Assembly: GCA_036847245.1 (NCBI GenBank)
Contig: DAIUAL010000190.1
Span: 1 to 6,804 of the forward strand
Direction of reading: 5' to 3'
DNA length: 6,804 nt
From: UBA4661 sp002405405
GTDB taxonomy: Bacteria > Bacteroidota > Ignavibacteria > Kapaibacteriales > UBA4661
Below, piece after piece: positions 1-6,800 of this stretch; positions within the stretch are counted from its first letter, which is position 1, and each line of letters opens with the position of its first letter. The notes beneath the pieces are model-generated. The model ran no database searches. It worked only from the letters and a program-made list of their open reading frames with translations, and was not told the origin of the DNA. Made by a program: the position numbers and the translations under genes.

Positions 1-397
1 GCCGTGTTGCACTCGTTGTACTCAAATTCAAATCTGCTCCCCATGGAATCACCACAGGATTGGTTATTGCGTCATTAACTTGAAATCCATAACTCCGCGC
101 ACTTTGTGTAACATCAAAAAGCAAGTAGCCATTGGTCGATGCTTTGGCTTGGGTATAGTTCTGTCCTGCATAGGTGAACGTAAAAGGCAGGGTTATCAAC
201 TGCTCATTATCATCGCCAGTGAGTGATGTCAGAGTCTGACCAGTATTGTTGATACTGCTGTATGTACCTGTACTTGCCGAGAACACATAGTTCTCCGCTA
301 CCCGAAATTGTTGCGCATGGAGGCTATTGCTACCAATTACAGAGGCAATGAATACGCACGCAAAGGCGATCCAAAATGTGAGTAATAACCTTTTCAT
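1..397 (-). CDS. Secreted protein, N-terminal part (signal peptide plus T9SS-type beta-sandwich module), runs off window
   Basis: This reading frame is open from an ATG at 397-395 to the window edge: 132 complete codons, no stop, C-terminus missing. Residues 1-28 form a clear Sec signal peptide: a basic MKR start, a hydrophobic core (LLLTFWIAFACVFIASVIG) and a likely cleavage after SLHA, just before QQF. The mature part has the pattern Y-V-F-S-x-S-T-G-T-Y, then T-x-x-x-G-D-D-E, then L-P-F-T-F-T-Y-A-G, then S-T-N-G-Y-L-L-F. This beta-sandwich module is common at the start of large secreted proteins in Bacteroidota and relatives, where it is often followed by other repeats and a T9SS sorting domain; here those would lie outside the window. 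The start is chosen because it gives the signal peptide directly. Its leader is pyrimidine-rich (ctctttctctt) with no Shine-Dalgarno. It is separated from the upstream gene by about 480 bp with repeats, so it probably has its own promoter. Function beyond export is not recognisable. Confidence 0.85.
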   Translation of the reverse strand, partial: MKRLLLTFWIAFACVFIASVIGSNSLHAQQFRVAENYVFSASTGTYSSINNTGQTLTSLTGDDNEQLITLPFTFTYAGQNYTQAKASTNGYLLFDVTQSARSYGFQVNDAITNPVVIPWGADLNLSTTSATR

Positions 398-472
398 AAG
401 AGAAAGAGAGTAATGTATGAGAGAGTATAAAATTGTTATTCGTTTTTGTTGTTGTCACTTCGACCGTTCAGT

Positions 473-565
473 AACGCTTTGACAAGCTCAGCGAACAAGT
501 CTTGGTTTGCTTTGTCTTTACAAGAAACCGTACCCTGAGACCTGCGCTGAGCTTGCCGAAGCGTT
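473..565. repeat. Inverted pair of a dispersed-type palindromic repeat (20-bp arms)
   Basis: Positions 473-492 (aacgctttgacaagctcagc) and 546-565 (gctgagcttgccgaagcgtt) are reverse complements of each other at 18 of 20 positions, separated by 53 bases. The core GACAAGCTCAGCGAAC / GCTGAGCTTG-C-GAAG resembles short dispersed intergenic repeats that I recall from many environmental bacterial genomes. That family assignment is from memory, and copy number cannot be judged here. As a transcript, the two arms could fold into a long imperfect hairpin. No transposase or target-site duplication is seen. Confidence 0.6.
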
Positions 566-625
566 GTCAAAGGGTTGGAGCAACGATGCTATTTTCCGCA
601 GTGGTCTTTTTTGCAGACCTCTCCC

Positions 626-657
626 GATTTCACAACGCTAGCGCGCTGGCTGAAATC
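626..657. repeat. Inverted repeat with 7-bp arms around a GC-rich palindrome
   Basis: The arms gatttca (626-632) and tgaaatc (651-657) are perfect reverse complements. They enclose an 18-base centre that contains the perfect 8-bp palindrome agcgcgct (640-647). It lies directly upstream of the stronger hairpin at 659-681 and may belong to the same compound intergenic element. There is no T-tract to suggest a terminator. Its function is unknown. Confidence 0.4.
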
Positions 658-658
658 C

Positions 659-693
659 GCCCTCTCCTCATAGGAGAGGGCTGTCCGTAGGAC
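659..693. repeat. Strong hairpin (10-bp perfect stem, 3-nt loop) with a second small hairpin; dispersed-type intergenic element
   Basis: Positions 659-668 and 672-681 form a perfect 10-bp stem (gccctctcct / aggagagggc) closed by the loop cat. Immediately after it, gtcc (683-686) and ggac (690-693) form a 4-bp stem around gta. This is followed by gggtgaggttcac. The arrangement CCTCTCC...GGAGAGG, GTCC...GGAC, GGGTGAGGTT resembles an intergenic repeat that I recall from Bacteroidota-like genomes. No T-tract follows on either strand, so a simple rho-independent terminator is not supported. The hairpin could still act in 3'-end processing downstream of the gene that ends at 880. Confidence 0.55.
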
Positions 694-694
694 T

Positions 695-735
695 GGGTGA
701 GGTTCACTGAAGAAACTCTAATACCGTATCGCCGG
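695..735. repeat. 41-bp direct repeat, copy 1 (left edge of the N gap)
   Basis: Positions 695-735 are identical over all 41 bases to 857-897. The match is broken on the left by t694 versus g856 and on the right by the first N at 736. On the minus strand it holds the last codons and the TAG stop of the 830-residue gene plus the following bases. Copy 1 has no gene attached, because it ends at the gap. It looks like the end of one contig overlapping the neighbouring contig, rather than a biological duplication. Confidence 0.85.
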
Positions 736-745
736 NNNNNNNNNN
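736..745. other. Assembly gap (10 N)
   Basis: Ten undetermined bases separate two contigs. The round number suggests a default or minimal gap length rather than a measured distance. The same 41 bases occur at the very left edge of the gap and again 111 bases beyond its right edge, so the join is doubtful. The spacing of everything between 398 and 880 should be treated as uncertain. Confidence 0.95.
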
Positions 746-856
746 TGGTAGGCCCAACAGCACCATCTTTAGCAGTGCACTTTCCTTTTTTACCATTTGT
801 TTGCCGGTTGGTTATTCCTCTCCTTCTCTTCTTTGTTGTGGTGGTGCCTTTTTTGG
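746..856. other. Unassigned homopolymer-rich non-coding segment between the gap and the repeat
   Basis: These 111 bases contain several T-runs (around 786-791 and 849-854) and a strongly pyrimidine-rich or G/T-rich plus strand. There is no credible ORF, RNA gene or recognisable motif. Only a small palindrome (agtgcact, 774-781) stands out. The segment takes the place occupied in the other contig by the 659-693 hairpin element, next to the same 41-bp gene end. It may therefore be an alternative strain context or a low-quality contig tip. Confidence 0.4.
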
Positions 857-897
857 GGGTGAGGTTCACTGAAGAAACTCTAATACCGTATCGCCGG
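857..897. repeat. 41-bp direct repeat, copy 2 (3' end of the 830-residue gene)
   Basis: This is the second copy of the exact 41-bp sequence also found at 695-735. Here it is continuous with the coding sequence: it contains the final proline-alanine-isoleucine-arginine-tyrosine codons, the TAG stop at 880-882 and 23 bases of downstream sequence. This copy is the one in its proper gene context. Confidence 0.85.
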
Positions 898-3372
898 TAA
901 TTCTTCACTCGGAATACCCGGTTTATTCTGAAACACGGGAATCACTTTGTAGTAGTACACCGTGCGCTTTTCGATTTTGTCTTTGAAAACAATCCCTGCA
1001 CGACCAAGTGTACCAACCTGTTCAAAGACACGATCACGACCTGCACGCACCACCGAATATCCTTTCAGATTGATATCTTCAATTGGGTCCCATACTAAGG
1101 TAATGCCCTCGTCATCATAGCTGATGCGCAGATTGCGTGGTGATACTTGCACTGCTTTGAATTGGTCACGAGGCATTTCGGGAACATCATTACCAATGCC
1201 TTGCGGACTTTCCACACCGCGAATATCATGGAGTGCATACGCATATTGATAGGATGAATCAGGATGCACAGTTGCATCAATAAATTGTCCGTTCTGGATA
1301 CTGTTCGATACAACTTTCTGCCATCCTGAACGCTTGTTCGTATCCGTTATATTCCGCCGATAAAATGCAAAACCATCCACATGTCCATACTGACGATAAT
1401 CATGAAAGCGTATCGCTACTTCACCGGCACCAATGCGCTCGGCAGTAAGATTAGCACCCGGAGCTTGTATGGGTTCGTTGTACGAGGGGAATGTTTCAAT
1501 CGGTTCAGATGGTTCGCTTTCATAACCCGAGATATTCTCTGCAATGACACGATACAGTACTTTACGATACTGATGCAAACCCCGCGTGGTATCGATAAAT
1601 TCCGGCATATCAATGTCGGTATTTTCTTTGGTCAATCGTGCGCCTACTTGGAGCCATGTTTGACCGCCATTATCGGATCGCTGAACATAGTATGCACGGG
1701 GTTTATATTTGCCACTTTCAGGAATATCCCATGCCATGTACACACCGCATTTCTTTTCAGCAATATTCTCTGTGATACTTGCCAATGCACGCGATGCACC
1801 TTTGCGTGCTGCCAAGATACCTGAAACCCCTTTTGCATTTTGCCCTTTACGAGTGGCTTTATACGCATCATCAAGCGGCATTGCCTGCATACTTTGTGCG
1901 GTTAGTTTTTTGGGGGCAATGGTGTATTCGCGCCATACTTGTGTATAAGGCGATGGTGTCGAAAGCGAACCATCAGCAAGTACTGCCTGCACCTTGTAGT
2001 AGTACATCGTATTCGGCTCACCTTCGGTATCACTGAGTGTCATGGGTGTACTGTACACTTCTTGCGGCTCCATCGCTTGGGTGTATTTTTTCGTTTGCGG
2101 ATTATAGACATTCGTTTCCTTATTCACGGTCGTCGTTGACAGGTTGTTCACCGGCAATGTTTTGACAATTTGAAACTCGACATCCGGTCGCTCAGCACGA
2201 AGTAAACGATATTCTTTGAAGTATTTTTTCGCCGGTAAATCTTTGGCGTTAATCACAATACCATCATTATTCGCACTGCCTTCGGGCGCGGTCAGCACCG
2301 GAATACTCGAACGATCAAACACATACACGGGCTGCGATTGCATGGCGGGGTATTCATTCTCGAGATAATTGAGCGGTGCAATTTTGTACTCTACTTTATC
2401 AAATTCTTCAAACTTGTCTGAGTCGCTCCATTTCATCGAAAAAAGTGTTTTCTGTACGCCATCGCCTACGACTGTTGAATCATTCTGCGCAATAAAACTA
2501 TCCACTTGCTTAAATGGACTGCCATTGACACTGCGATAGACAGCAAAGGTGTATAAAATATCTTTCGGGGCAAATGTCCAAACCACATGTGCACGAGTAA
2601 CCGTGCGCTTCTCACGGGTCTTCCCTATCATAACCTGCGTTGAGACATTAGTAATCGGTGAAATTGCTTCGACTCCTTGCAGAGTGCGCTTGCTGTATGC
2701 TCCACGCATTTCTTTCTCACCTTCTTTACCGGCAAATGTAATCGGCGCAATCGCATATTCGTAGCCGAGCGGTGCAGTCGTAAAATCTGCCGTACGATCG
2801 ACATACACCATACCGAAAAGTTCGAGCGAACGCGGATTGAGCATAAAAGGAATGACATCTTGCAGAGTACCCTCGCTTCGCACACGTGCGATAAACTCTG
2901 TGGCATTTTTGGAAGCGAGTGCCAAACGCGATGCCTCTTTTTGAGAAGAAAAATTCATGGTTACTGCTTGCTCGCCGACTTTGACTTTTTGTCGTCGTGC
3001 CATCGAGAAACCTTGTGCAACGCCCTCTGCACCAATGACTTTGTCAAACGCATCAGGCGATTGCATTGCAACAGGCTCGTCGTTAATCCGTTGCCAAGTA
3101 GGTTTCTCCGCACTTTGTACGACCGCTCTGCGATAGACATGATATCCCACAACACGATCAATATCGCGACTTGCCGGAGTCGGTAAAATCGGTTCACTGC
3201 TAATCGGCACGACCACACCTCCAAAGCCGGGTTTCACGGTTGTACCAACGGCATCAGCATACAACTCTTGAAATCCTCGATACGAGCGCGGAAAAATTTG
3301 CGCGATGCTTTGTGTATCGGTCATGACCACAACGATACATGCGAGAATGGCGAAGCGGGAAAGTGTCTTCAT
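880..3372 (-). CDS. Exported multi-domain fibronectin type III-like protein (830 aa)
   Basis: An intact 830-codon frame runs from ATG (3372-3370) to TAG (882-880). Residues 1-25 form a Sec signal peptide (MKTLSRFAILACIVVVM..., likely cleavage after SIAQ). The rest is a chain of about six fibronectin type III-like beta-sandwich modules, seen as repeated pairs of 'G-Y-x-V-Y-R-R / F-A-V-Y-R / Y-R-L-L-R-A / Y-Y-V-Q-R / F-A-F-Y-R-R / Y-S-V-V-R-A' and 'Y-x-Y-x-I/V-x-P/A' strands. Approximate limits are 70-220 (split by a helix-rich insert), 258-350, 358-480, 488-630, 635-733 and 740-830. A Lys/Arg/Ala-rich stretch at about 504-541 looks like an insert or linker inside module four. The protein ends right after the last module (PAIRY) and has no T9SS sorting domain, so it may be periplasmic or surface-associated by another route. 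No catalytic motif is seen. It starts 56 bp after the stop of the upstream T9SS cargo gene and is probably in the same operon; the leader has no Shine-Dalgarno. The role is presumably structural or adhesive, which is inference. Confidence 0.9.
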   Translation of the reverse strand: MKTLSRFAILACIVVVMTDTQSIAQIFPRSYRGFQELYADAVGTTVKPGFGGVVVPISSEPILPTPASRDIDRVVGYHVYRRAVVQSAEKPTWQRINDEPVAMQSPDAFDKVIGAEGVAQGFSMARRQKVKVGEQAVTMNFSSQKEASRLALASKNATEFIARVRSEGTLQDVIPFMLNPRSLELFGMVYVDRTADFTTAPLGYEYAIAPITFAGKEGEKEMRGAYSKRTLQGVEAISPITNVSTQVMIGKTREKRTVTRAHVVWTFAPKDILYTFAVYRSVNGSPFKQVDSFIAQNDSTVVGDGVQKTLFSMKWSDSDKFEEFDKVEYKIAPLNYLENEYPAMQSQPVYVFDRSSIPVLTAPEGSANNDGIVINAKDLPAKKYFKEYRLLRAERPDVEFQIVKTLPVNNLSTTTVNKETNVYNPQTKKYTQAMEPQEVYSTPMTLSDTEGEPNTMYYYKVQAVLADGSLSTPSPYTQVWREYTIAPKKLTAQSMQAMPLDDAYKATRKGQNAKGVSGILAARKGASRALASITENIAEKKCGVYMAWDIPESGKYKPRAYYVQRSDNGGQTWLQVGARLTKENTDIDMPEFIDTTRGLHQYRKVLYRVIAENISGYESEPSEPIETFPSYNEPIQAPGANLTAERIGAGEVAIRFHDYRQYGHVDGFAFYRRNITDTNKRSGWQKVVSNSIQNGQFIDATVHPDSSYQYAYALHDIRGVESPQGIGNDVPEMPRDQFKAVQVSPRNLRISYDDEGITLVWDPIEDINLKGYSVVRAGRDRVFEQVGTLGRAGIVFKDKIEKRTVYYYKVIPVFQNKPGIPSEELPAIRY

Positions 3373-3428
3373 AGTATGTGTTGAAAGAATAGAAAAAATT
3401 GTTGTTCGAGTTGAAAAGTTCTGTTCGT
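3373..3428 (-). promoter_or_regulatory. Short intergenic leader, no Shine-Dalgarno, between two co-directional genes
   Basis: Only 56 bp separate the TAG of the upstream gene from the ATG of the 830-residue gene. On the coding strand it is AT-rich, with a run of six T about 28 bases before the ATG, and it lacks any AGGAG-like site. There is no hairpin ahead of the T-run, so it is unlikely to be a terminator. The spacing fits co-transcription. The AT-rich leader fits the SD-independent initiation usual in Bacteroidota-like bacteria. Confidence 0.4.
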
Positions 3429-5945
3429 CTATCGCCGAATAATCATCTTCGCACCATAGCGTTTACCGGCTTGATCAATTACCACGAAGTACATACCCGT
3501 TGGTAGATTGTGCGTTGCGATGGGAATCATCAAACGACCGCTTCGCATGGTTTGAATATCTTCACGATACATCGTGCGACCTTCTACCGAAAGAATAGTC
3601 AGTGCTATCGGCTGTGTATTCGATGCAGAGAACTCTGCAGTAGCTGAACCTGATTCTACGATGGAAGGAGTAATCTTTAGGGTAGCATCATGGGAAGACA
3701 TTTGCACGCTTACAACATTGGAGGTTGTTCCATTACCACCTAAGACAATCATAAAGACGCGCTCACCACGCTGGAAGAAGTTCAGTGTATCTTGATAGCG
3801 TTGTGTATCATCCGGCTCGAAGAGTACAGCACAGAGTGTATCAGCTGTTTGATTCGCGTCCGCCGGAATAAAAAATTGACTTACACGATGCGCTTCGCCG
3901 ACAGACAACGAAAATGCCGAGCTTTCTTTCGACCGCACGACAAACACCGTGTCGGTCATATTGGCTATTTGTATAGGTACTTGCCGTGCGCGAATGGCAC
4001 CGGCTGGCACTGTCCCGAACTCAACTCCCGTTGTTGGGGTATCAAATTGAATGAGTGGGCGAGCACCACCAAAGAGAGCAATCTCCGAAGCATACTGCAC
4101 GGAATCCGATACAGCACTGACATTTAAAATATCCGTAAATGTTCCCTCTTGTGTAGGCGAGAATCGAACGGTGATCGAGGTCGAAATCAGCATTGCATTG
4201 CTTGCTGTTGTTTGGCGCACCCGCAGAACAATCGAATCACGCAAGACACCACGCTCGACCAGTTGAAATGTTGCTTCGGTCGAACGGCGAGCGATAGTAA
4301 TCGTTGCAGAACTCCCACGAACTGTATTGATAATAAGATTCACTGTTTGCGAGGCAACACTATTCACCATGATCGGTGCAAAAACACCCGTACCGATTTG
4401 TGTAATACCATCGGCATACCGTGCTCGTGCTGTCAAGAAAAGCGATGCTTGCGCAATCTGCGTTGTTCCCTCTTGCATCGTAAGAACAAGAGAATCAACC
4501 ATACGTGTCGGTATAGTTGGTACATGCAGAAGGACAAGGGTAGTATCCCATGCCAAGCGTGTAACACCCGATGGCACTGTCAGCAATGGCACCGTACCGA
4601 ATTGCGCTCCGCTACTTGTTTGCACACCGATATTGTTCGGCAAGGTAATGCTCACTCGACCACGAATATTCTGCCCGATAATACGCAGTGATTTACTGTC
4701 ATTGATTCCGATAACTTGATTGGTATCAAAAGAAATACCCGACACACCATTGAAAAGGAATCCCGGTCGCGTGGAAGCAATACCCTCCATGCGTACATTA
4801 ATACTCCGCGTAGTATTTTCCGCTCTTACTGTCAAGATCGCCGACACTGTGTCAATATTGATCGGCGTTGCGATCACCTGTATCGAATCGATAATACTAT
4901 TCAAGTCATCCGGTGCAATCGTTACACTTGTTCCTACGGCATTACCCACACGAACTAAAAATTCACTGCGTCCTTGTACGCTCACTGTTACGGGTGCGAG
5001 AATATTTTCTACGCGGAGTCCAAGCGTTGCAATACTAGATGTACCAATCTCCACGCGCCCGACATTGAACTCTCCTGCCGATGCAGTTTGTGTTGCTGTC
5101 GGGCGTGGTGTAATCTCAGTAGAAAGTGCCGGTACTGCCCGACCCGATAGCGTATAGACAATCGGCGTACCCGATTGCGGTGTTAGGGTCATTTGTGCTT
5201 GTTTGAATCCCGGCGACGTTGGTCGGAACACAACTTGCAGTGAATCATCCGTTTCTGCTTGCACAGTCATGGTTGGGAATGGGCGCCCGACAACAAATTC
5301 TCGAGCAGAAGTACCGGAAAGTGATACAGCCATCACTGCTGCATTCACACCGATATTTTCAACAAAAGGTGCTTGTTGTGCAGGCACCTGTCCGCCAACA
5401 CGCGCTGTACCAAATTGCACAAAGCCACTACGCCCAATACCGCTGTACACTACTTGATTGGCAGGGATACCCAATGCGGCAATAATCGCCGTATCTGCAA
5501 GTACTGTTGCCGATGCTCCAATAGTGTAGGTTATAATGACTTGAACAGGAATATCACCAGTTTGCGTGGGCGCGAACACTGCCGAGACCGTATCAATCAA
5601 ACCAGCATTGATTGTGCGTGGCAAAGCAACCGTAGCCGCCAAACGCATATCATTCCGTGAGAATTGTACCGAACGAATTGTGAGTGCACTGCTTGTATTG
5701 CTATTGCGCAGACCTATCACGAAGGACGATGTTCGACCGATATTCGTTGCAGGTATTTGCTGGATCAACACATCACGCGAAGCGTTACCAACACGAGCAG
5801 AACGACCGATCACAAGATTACTCGACAACAAAACACCGACAGAAACAAGTTCGCTGGATGCGCGTGGTGAAGCCAATATCACAGGATTTTCAACACTTGC
5901 CGTTATGACAACGGTGTTGTGCGTTGTATTCGTTTGCAAAAGCAT
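3429..5945 (-). CDS. Large Ig-repeat (ASH / choice-of-anchor-D-like) protein with T9SS C-terminal sorting domain; 3' part of an interrupted gene
   Basis: This is an 838-codon frame from an ATG at 5945-5943 to TAG at 3431-3429. The ATG is probably not the true start. There is no signal peptide, the Met lies inside a beta-strand (KRVNMLLQTN), and the same frame is open upstream to 6083 in matching domain sequence. Counting from that Met, Ig-like modules lie at about 25-155, 165-270, 285-390, 395-507, 513-627 and 632-736. Most carry the ASH-type signature before the last strands (AVFAPTQTGD, VVFRPTSPGF, VRFSPTQEGT, VLFEPDDTQ). Modules 395-507 and 513-627 follow a second repeat type (LRIIGQNIRGRVSITLP...). 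Residues 753-838 are a type A T9SS sorting domain: LKITPS, then ALTILSVEGR, then LPTGMYFVVI, ending KMIIRR. That domain directs passage through the outer membrane by T9SS and release or anchoring at the surface. The gene is 56 bp upstream of the fibronectin-like gene. It is probably a pseudogene or sequence-error split of one gene with 6084-6800. Confidence 0.8.
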   Translation of the reverse strand: MLLQTNTTHNTVVITASVENPVILASPRASSELVSVGVLLSSNLVIGRSARVGNASRDVLIQQIPATNIGRTSSFVIGLRNSNTSSALTIRSVQFSRNDMRLAATVALPRTINAGLIDTVSAVFAPTQTGDIPVQVIITYTIGASATVLADTAIIAALGIPANQVVYSGIGRSGFVQFGTARVGGQVPAQQAPFVENIGVNAAVMAVSLSGTSAREFVVGRPFPTMTVQAETDDSLQVVFRPTSPGFKQAQMTLTPQSGTPIVYTLSGRAVPALSTEITPRPTATQTASAGEFNVGRVEIGTSSIATLGLRVENILAPVTVSVQGRSEFLVRVGNAVGTSVTIAPDDLNSIIDSIQVIATPINIDTVSAILTVRAENTTRSINVRMEGIASTRPGFLFNGVSGISFDTNQVIGINDSKSLRIIGQNIRGRVSITLPNNIGVQTSSGAQFGTVPLLTVPSGVTRLAWDTTLVLLHVPTIPTRMVDSLVLTMQEGTTQIAQASLFLTARARYADGITQIGTGVFAPIMVNSVASQTVNLIINTVRGSSATITIARRSTEATFQLVERGVLRDSIVLRVRQTTASNAMLISTSITVRFSPTQEGTFTDILNVSAVSDSVQYASEIALFGGARPLIQFDTPTTGVEFGTVPAGAIRARQVPIQIANMTDTVFVVRSKESSAFSLSVGEAHRVSQFFIPADANQTADTLCAVLFEPDDTQRYQDTLNFFQRGERVFMIVLGGNGTTSNVVSVQMSSHDATLKITPSIVESGSATAEFSASNTQPIALTILSVEGRTMYREDIQTMRSGRLMIPIATHNLPTGMYFVVIDQAGKRYGAKMIIRR

Positions 5946-6083
5946 ATTGACACGTTTTTCCGCTGTACGTTGTGCAAGACATTGAATATTGACTTGTACG
6001 GAGTCATTTGCTCGAATGGCAAGGGGGAATGCGGTAGTAGAGGAAAATTCATCAGAATTTACACCCGAAAACGATACTACTGA

Positions 6084-6086
6084 CTA
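6084..6086 (-). other. In-frame amber (TAG) codon interrupting the Ig-repeat protein
   Basis: The codon TAG (cta on the plus strand) lies in the same frame as the coding sequence on both sides. Before it the protein reads VYNPTAQQIV, and after it SVVSFSGVNSDEF. Read together, these complete one ASH-like module, with the second half (PLAIRANDSV, then TASVE) still fully present. Because the frame is kept, the cause is a substitution rather than an indel: a real nonsense mutation, a strain variant, or a sequencing error. True stop-codon reassignment is unlikely, since the two neighbouring complete frames also end in TAG at sensible domain ends. Confidence 0.85.
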
Positions 6087-6800
6087 GACAATCTGTTGTG
6101 CCGTGGGATTATACACCATCACACTCGTCGATGCTGTCGCACCGACACGTTGTATCGGCAATGCTATGGTTGTTTGCCCCGTAGGAATGATTCCCGTCGG
6201 TGTGGTTGGGCGATGTACAACAAAGATAGATGCTATCCCACCGGATACACCGACACGGCGTATAGGTAACCGCGCAGTAACAACTCCGCCGACTCGCATG
6301 GTCAACAAGGCGACACGATCACCGACAATGGTTGGAACAAAAAGGAATGGTATTGTCTGCGTTGCTCCAGCCGGAACACGCACAGATGCCGTAGGCAATT
6401 GATCAGCAAAACGAAATTCTGATTCGGTAATATCGGACTGCGAGGCAGACAACACCGCCTCAAATTGCAAGCGTACATCAACAGCATTCGCTGAAGCATT
6501 GCGTACGACGAGCGTATTCTCTGCACTATTCCCGACAACCGCACTGAATGTTCCTGCTCCCTCGCTGATGCTCACCGGCGGTGCAATAGTCGTACCGACC
6601 ACAGACGTTGCTTGTGTTGAAATCGTTGCCACTGTACCTACTTGTGTCCGCACCGTAAAAGCTATGTTTGCTGAGCGATTACCAAGCGTCGCCGTGCGTG
6701 GCTGAAAAGTTATACGATATGTTGCTGATGTAGTTTGAGCTAAGGGTAAGGGTGGTGGGGGTACCGTAAGAATTGTAAAAGCTTGTGCAGTATCACCCCT
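6084..6800 (-). CDS. Ig-repeat (ASH-like) protein, 5' portion of the interrupted gene, N-terminus outside window
   Basis: The frame is open over 238 residues, ends at TAG 6086-6084, and is the same frame as the 3429-5945 coding region. It has no ATG. The only possible start is a GTG at 6653-6651, which falls inside a beta-strand (IAFTVRTQVG), so the true start must lie beyond 6804. Visible modules: a partial one at the beginning (AQAFTIL, then YRITFQPRTATLGNRSANIAF, whose F-x-P-x-T-x-x-x-G pattern is ASH-like); a second at roughly residues 65-185 (LVVRNASANAVDV, then IPFLFVPTIVGDR); and the first half of a third (ASIFVVHRPT, then SVMVYNPTAQQIV) that continues beyond the TAG. It is rich in Ser, Thr, Val and Ala, like the downstream part, which supports a single original gene of at least about 1,120 residues. 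Any product made from this piece alone would lack the T9SS sorting domain. Another TAG in this frame at 6803-6801 closes it at the window edge. Confidence 0.65.
   Translation of the reverse strand, partial: RGDTAQAFTILTVPPPPLPLAQTTSATYRITFQPRTATLGNRSANIAFTVRTQVGTVATISTQATSVVGTTIAPPVSISEGAGTFSAVVGNSAENTLVVRNASANAVDVRLQFEAVLSASQSDITESEFRFADQLPTASVRVPAGATQTIPFLFVPTIVGDRVALLTMRVGGVVTARLPIRRVGVSGGIASIFVVHRPTTPTGIIPTGQTTIALPIQRVGATASTSVMVYNPTAQQIV

Noticed and set aside
479..507. TTGACA-like -35 box on the plus strand (479-484)
   Set aside because: It is part of the palindromic repeat, has no matching -10 box at the right spacing, and no plus-strand gene follows.
502..690. Small plus-strand ORF in the intergenic region
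   Set aside because: It is made almost entirely of palindromic repeat sequence, has no ribosome-binding context, and its translation resembles no protein family.
659..693. Rho-independent terminator for the 830-residue gene
   Set aside because: The stem is strong, but no T-tract follows on the minus strand, and its placement relative to the gene end depends on the doubtful gap.
630..908. Minus-strand ORF of 92 codons spanning the N gap
   Set aside because: It runs through undetermined bases, is built partly from the duplicated 41-bp sequence, reads the gene end in a wrong frame, and shows no protein-like pattern.
4149..4691. Long plus-strand ORFs opposite the Ig-repeat gene (this one 180 codons; others near 5566-5985 and 2677-3186)
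   Set aside because: They are antisense shadows of clearly coding minus-strand frames. Their composition (Cys/Arg/His-rich runs) is typical of reverse-complement reading.
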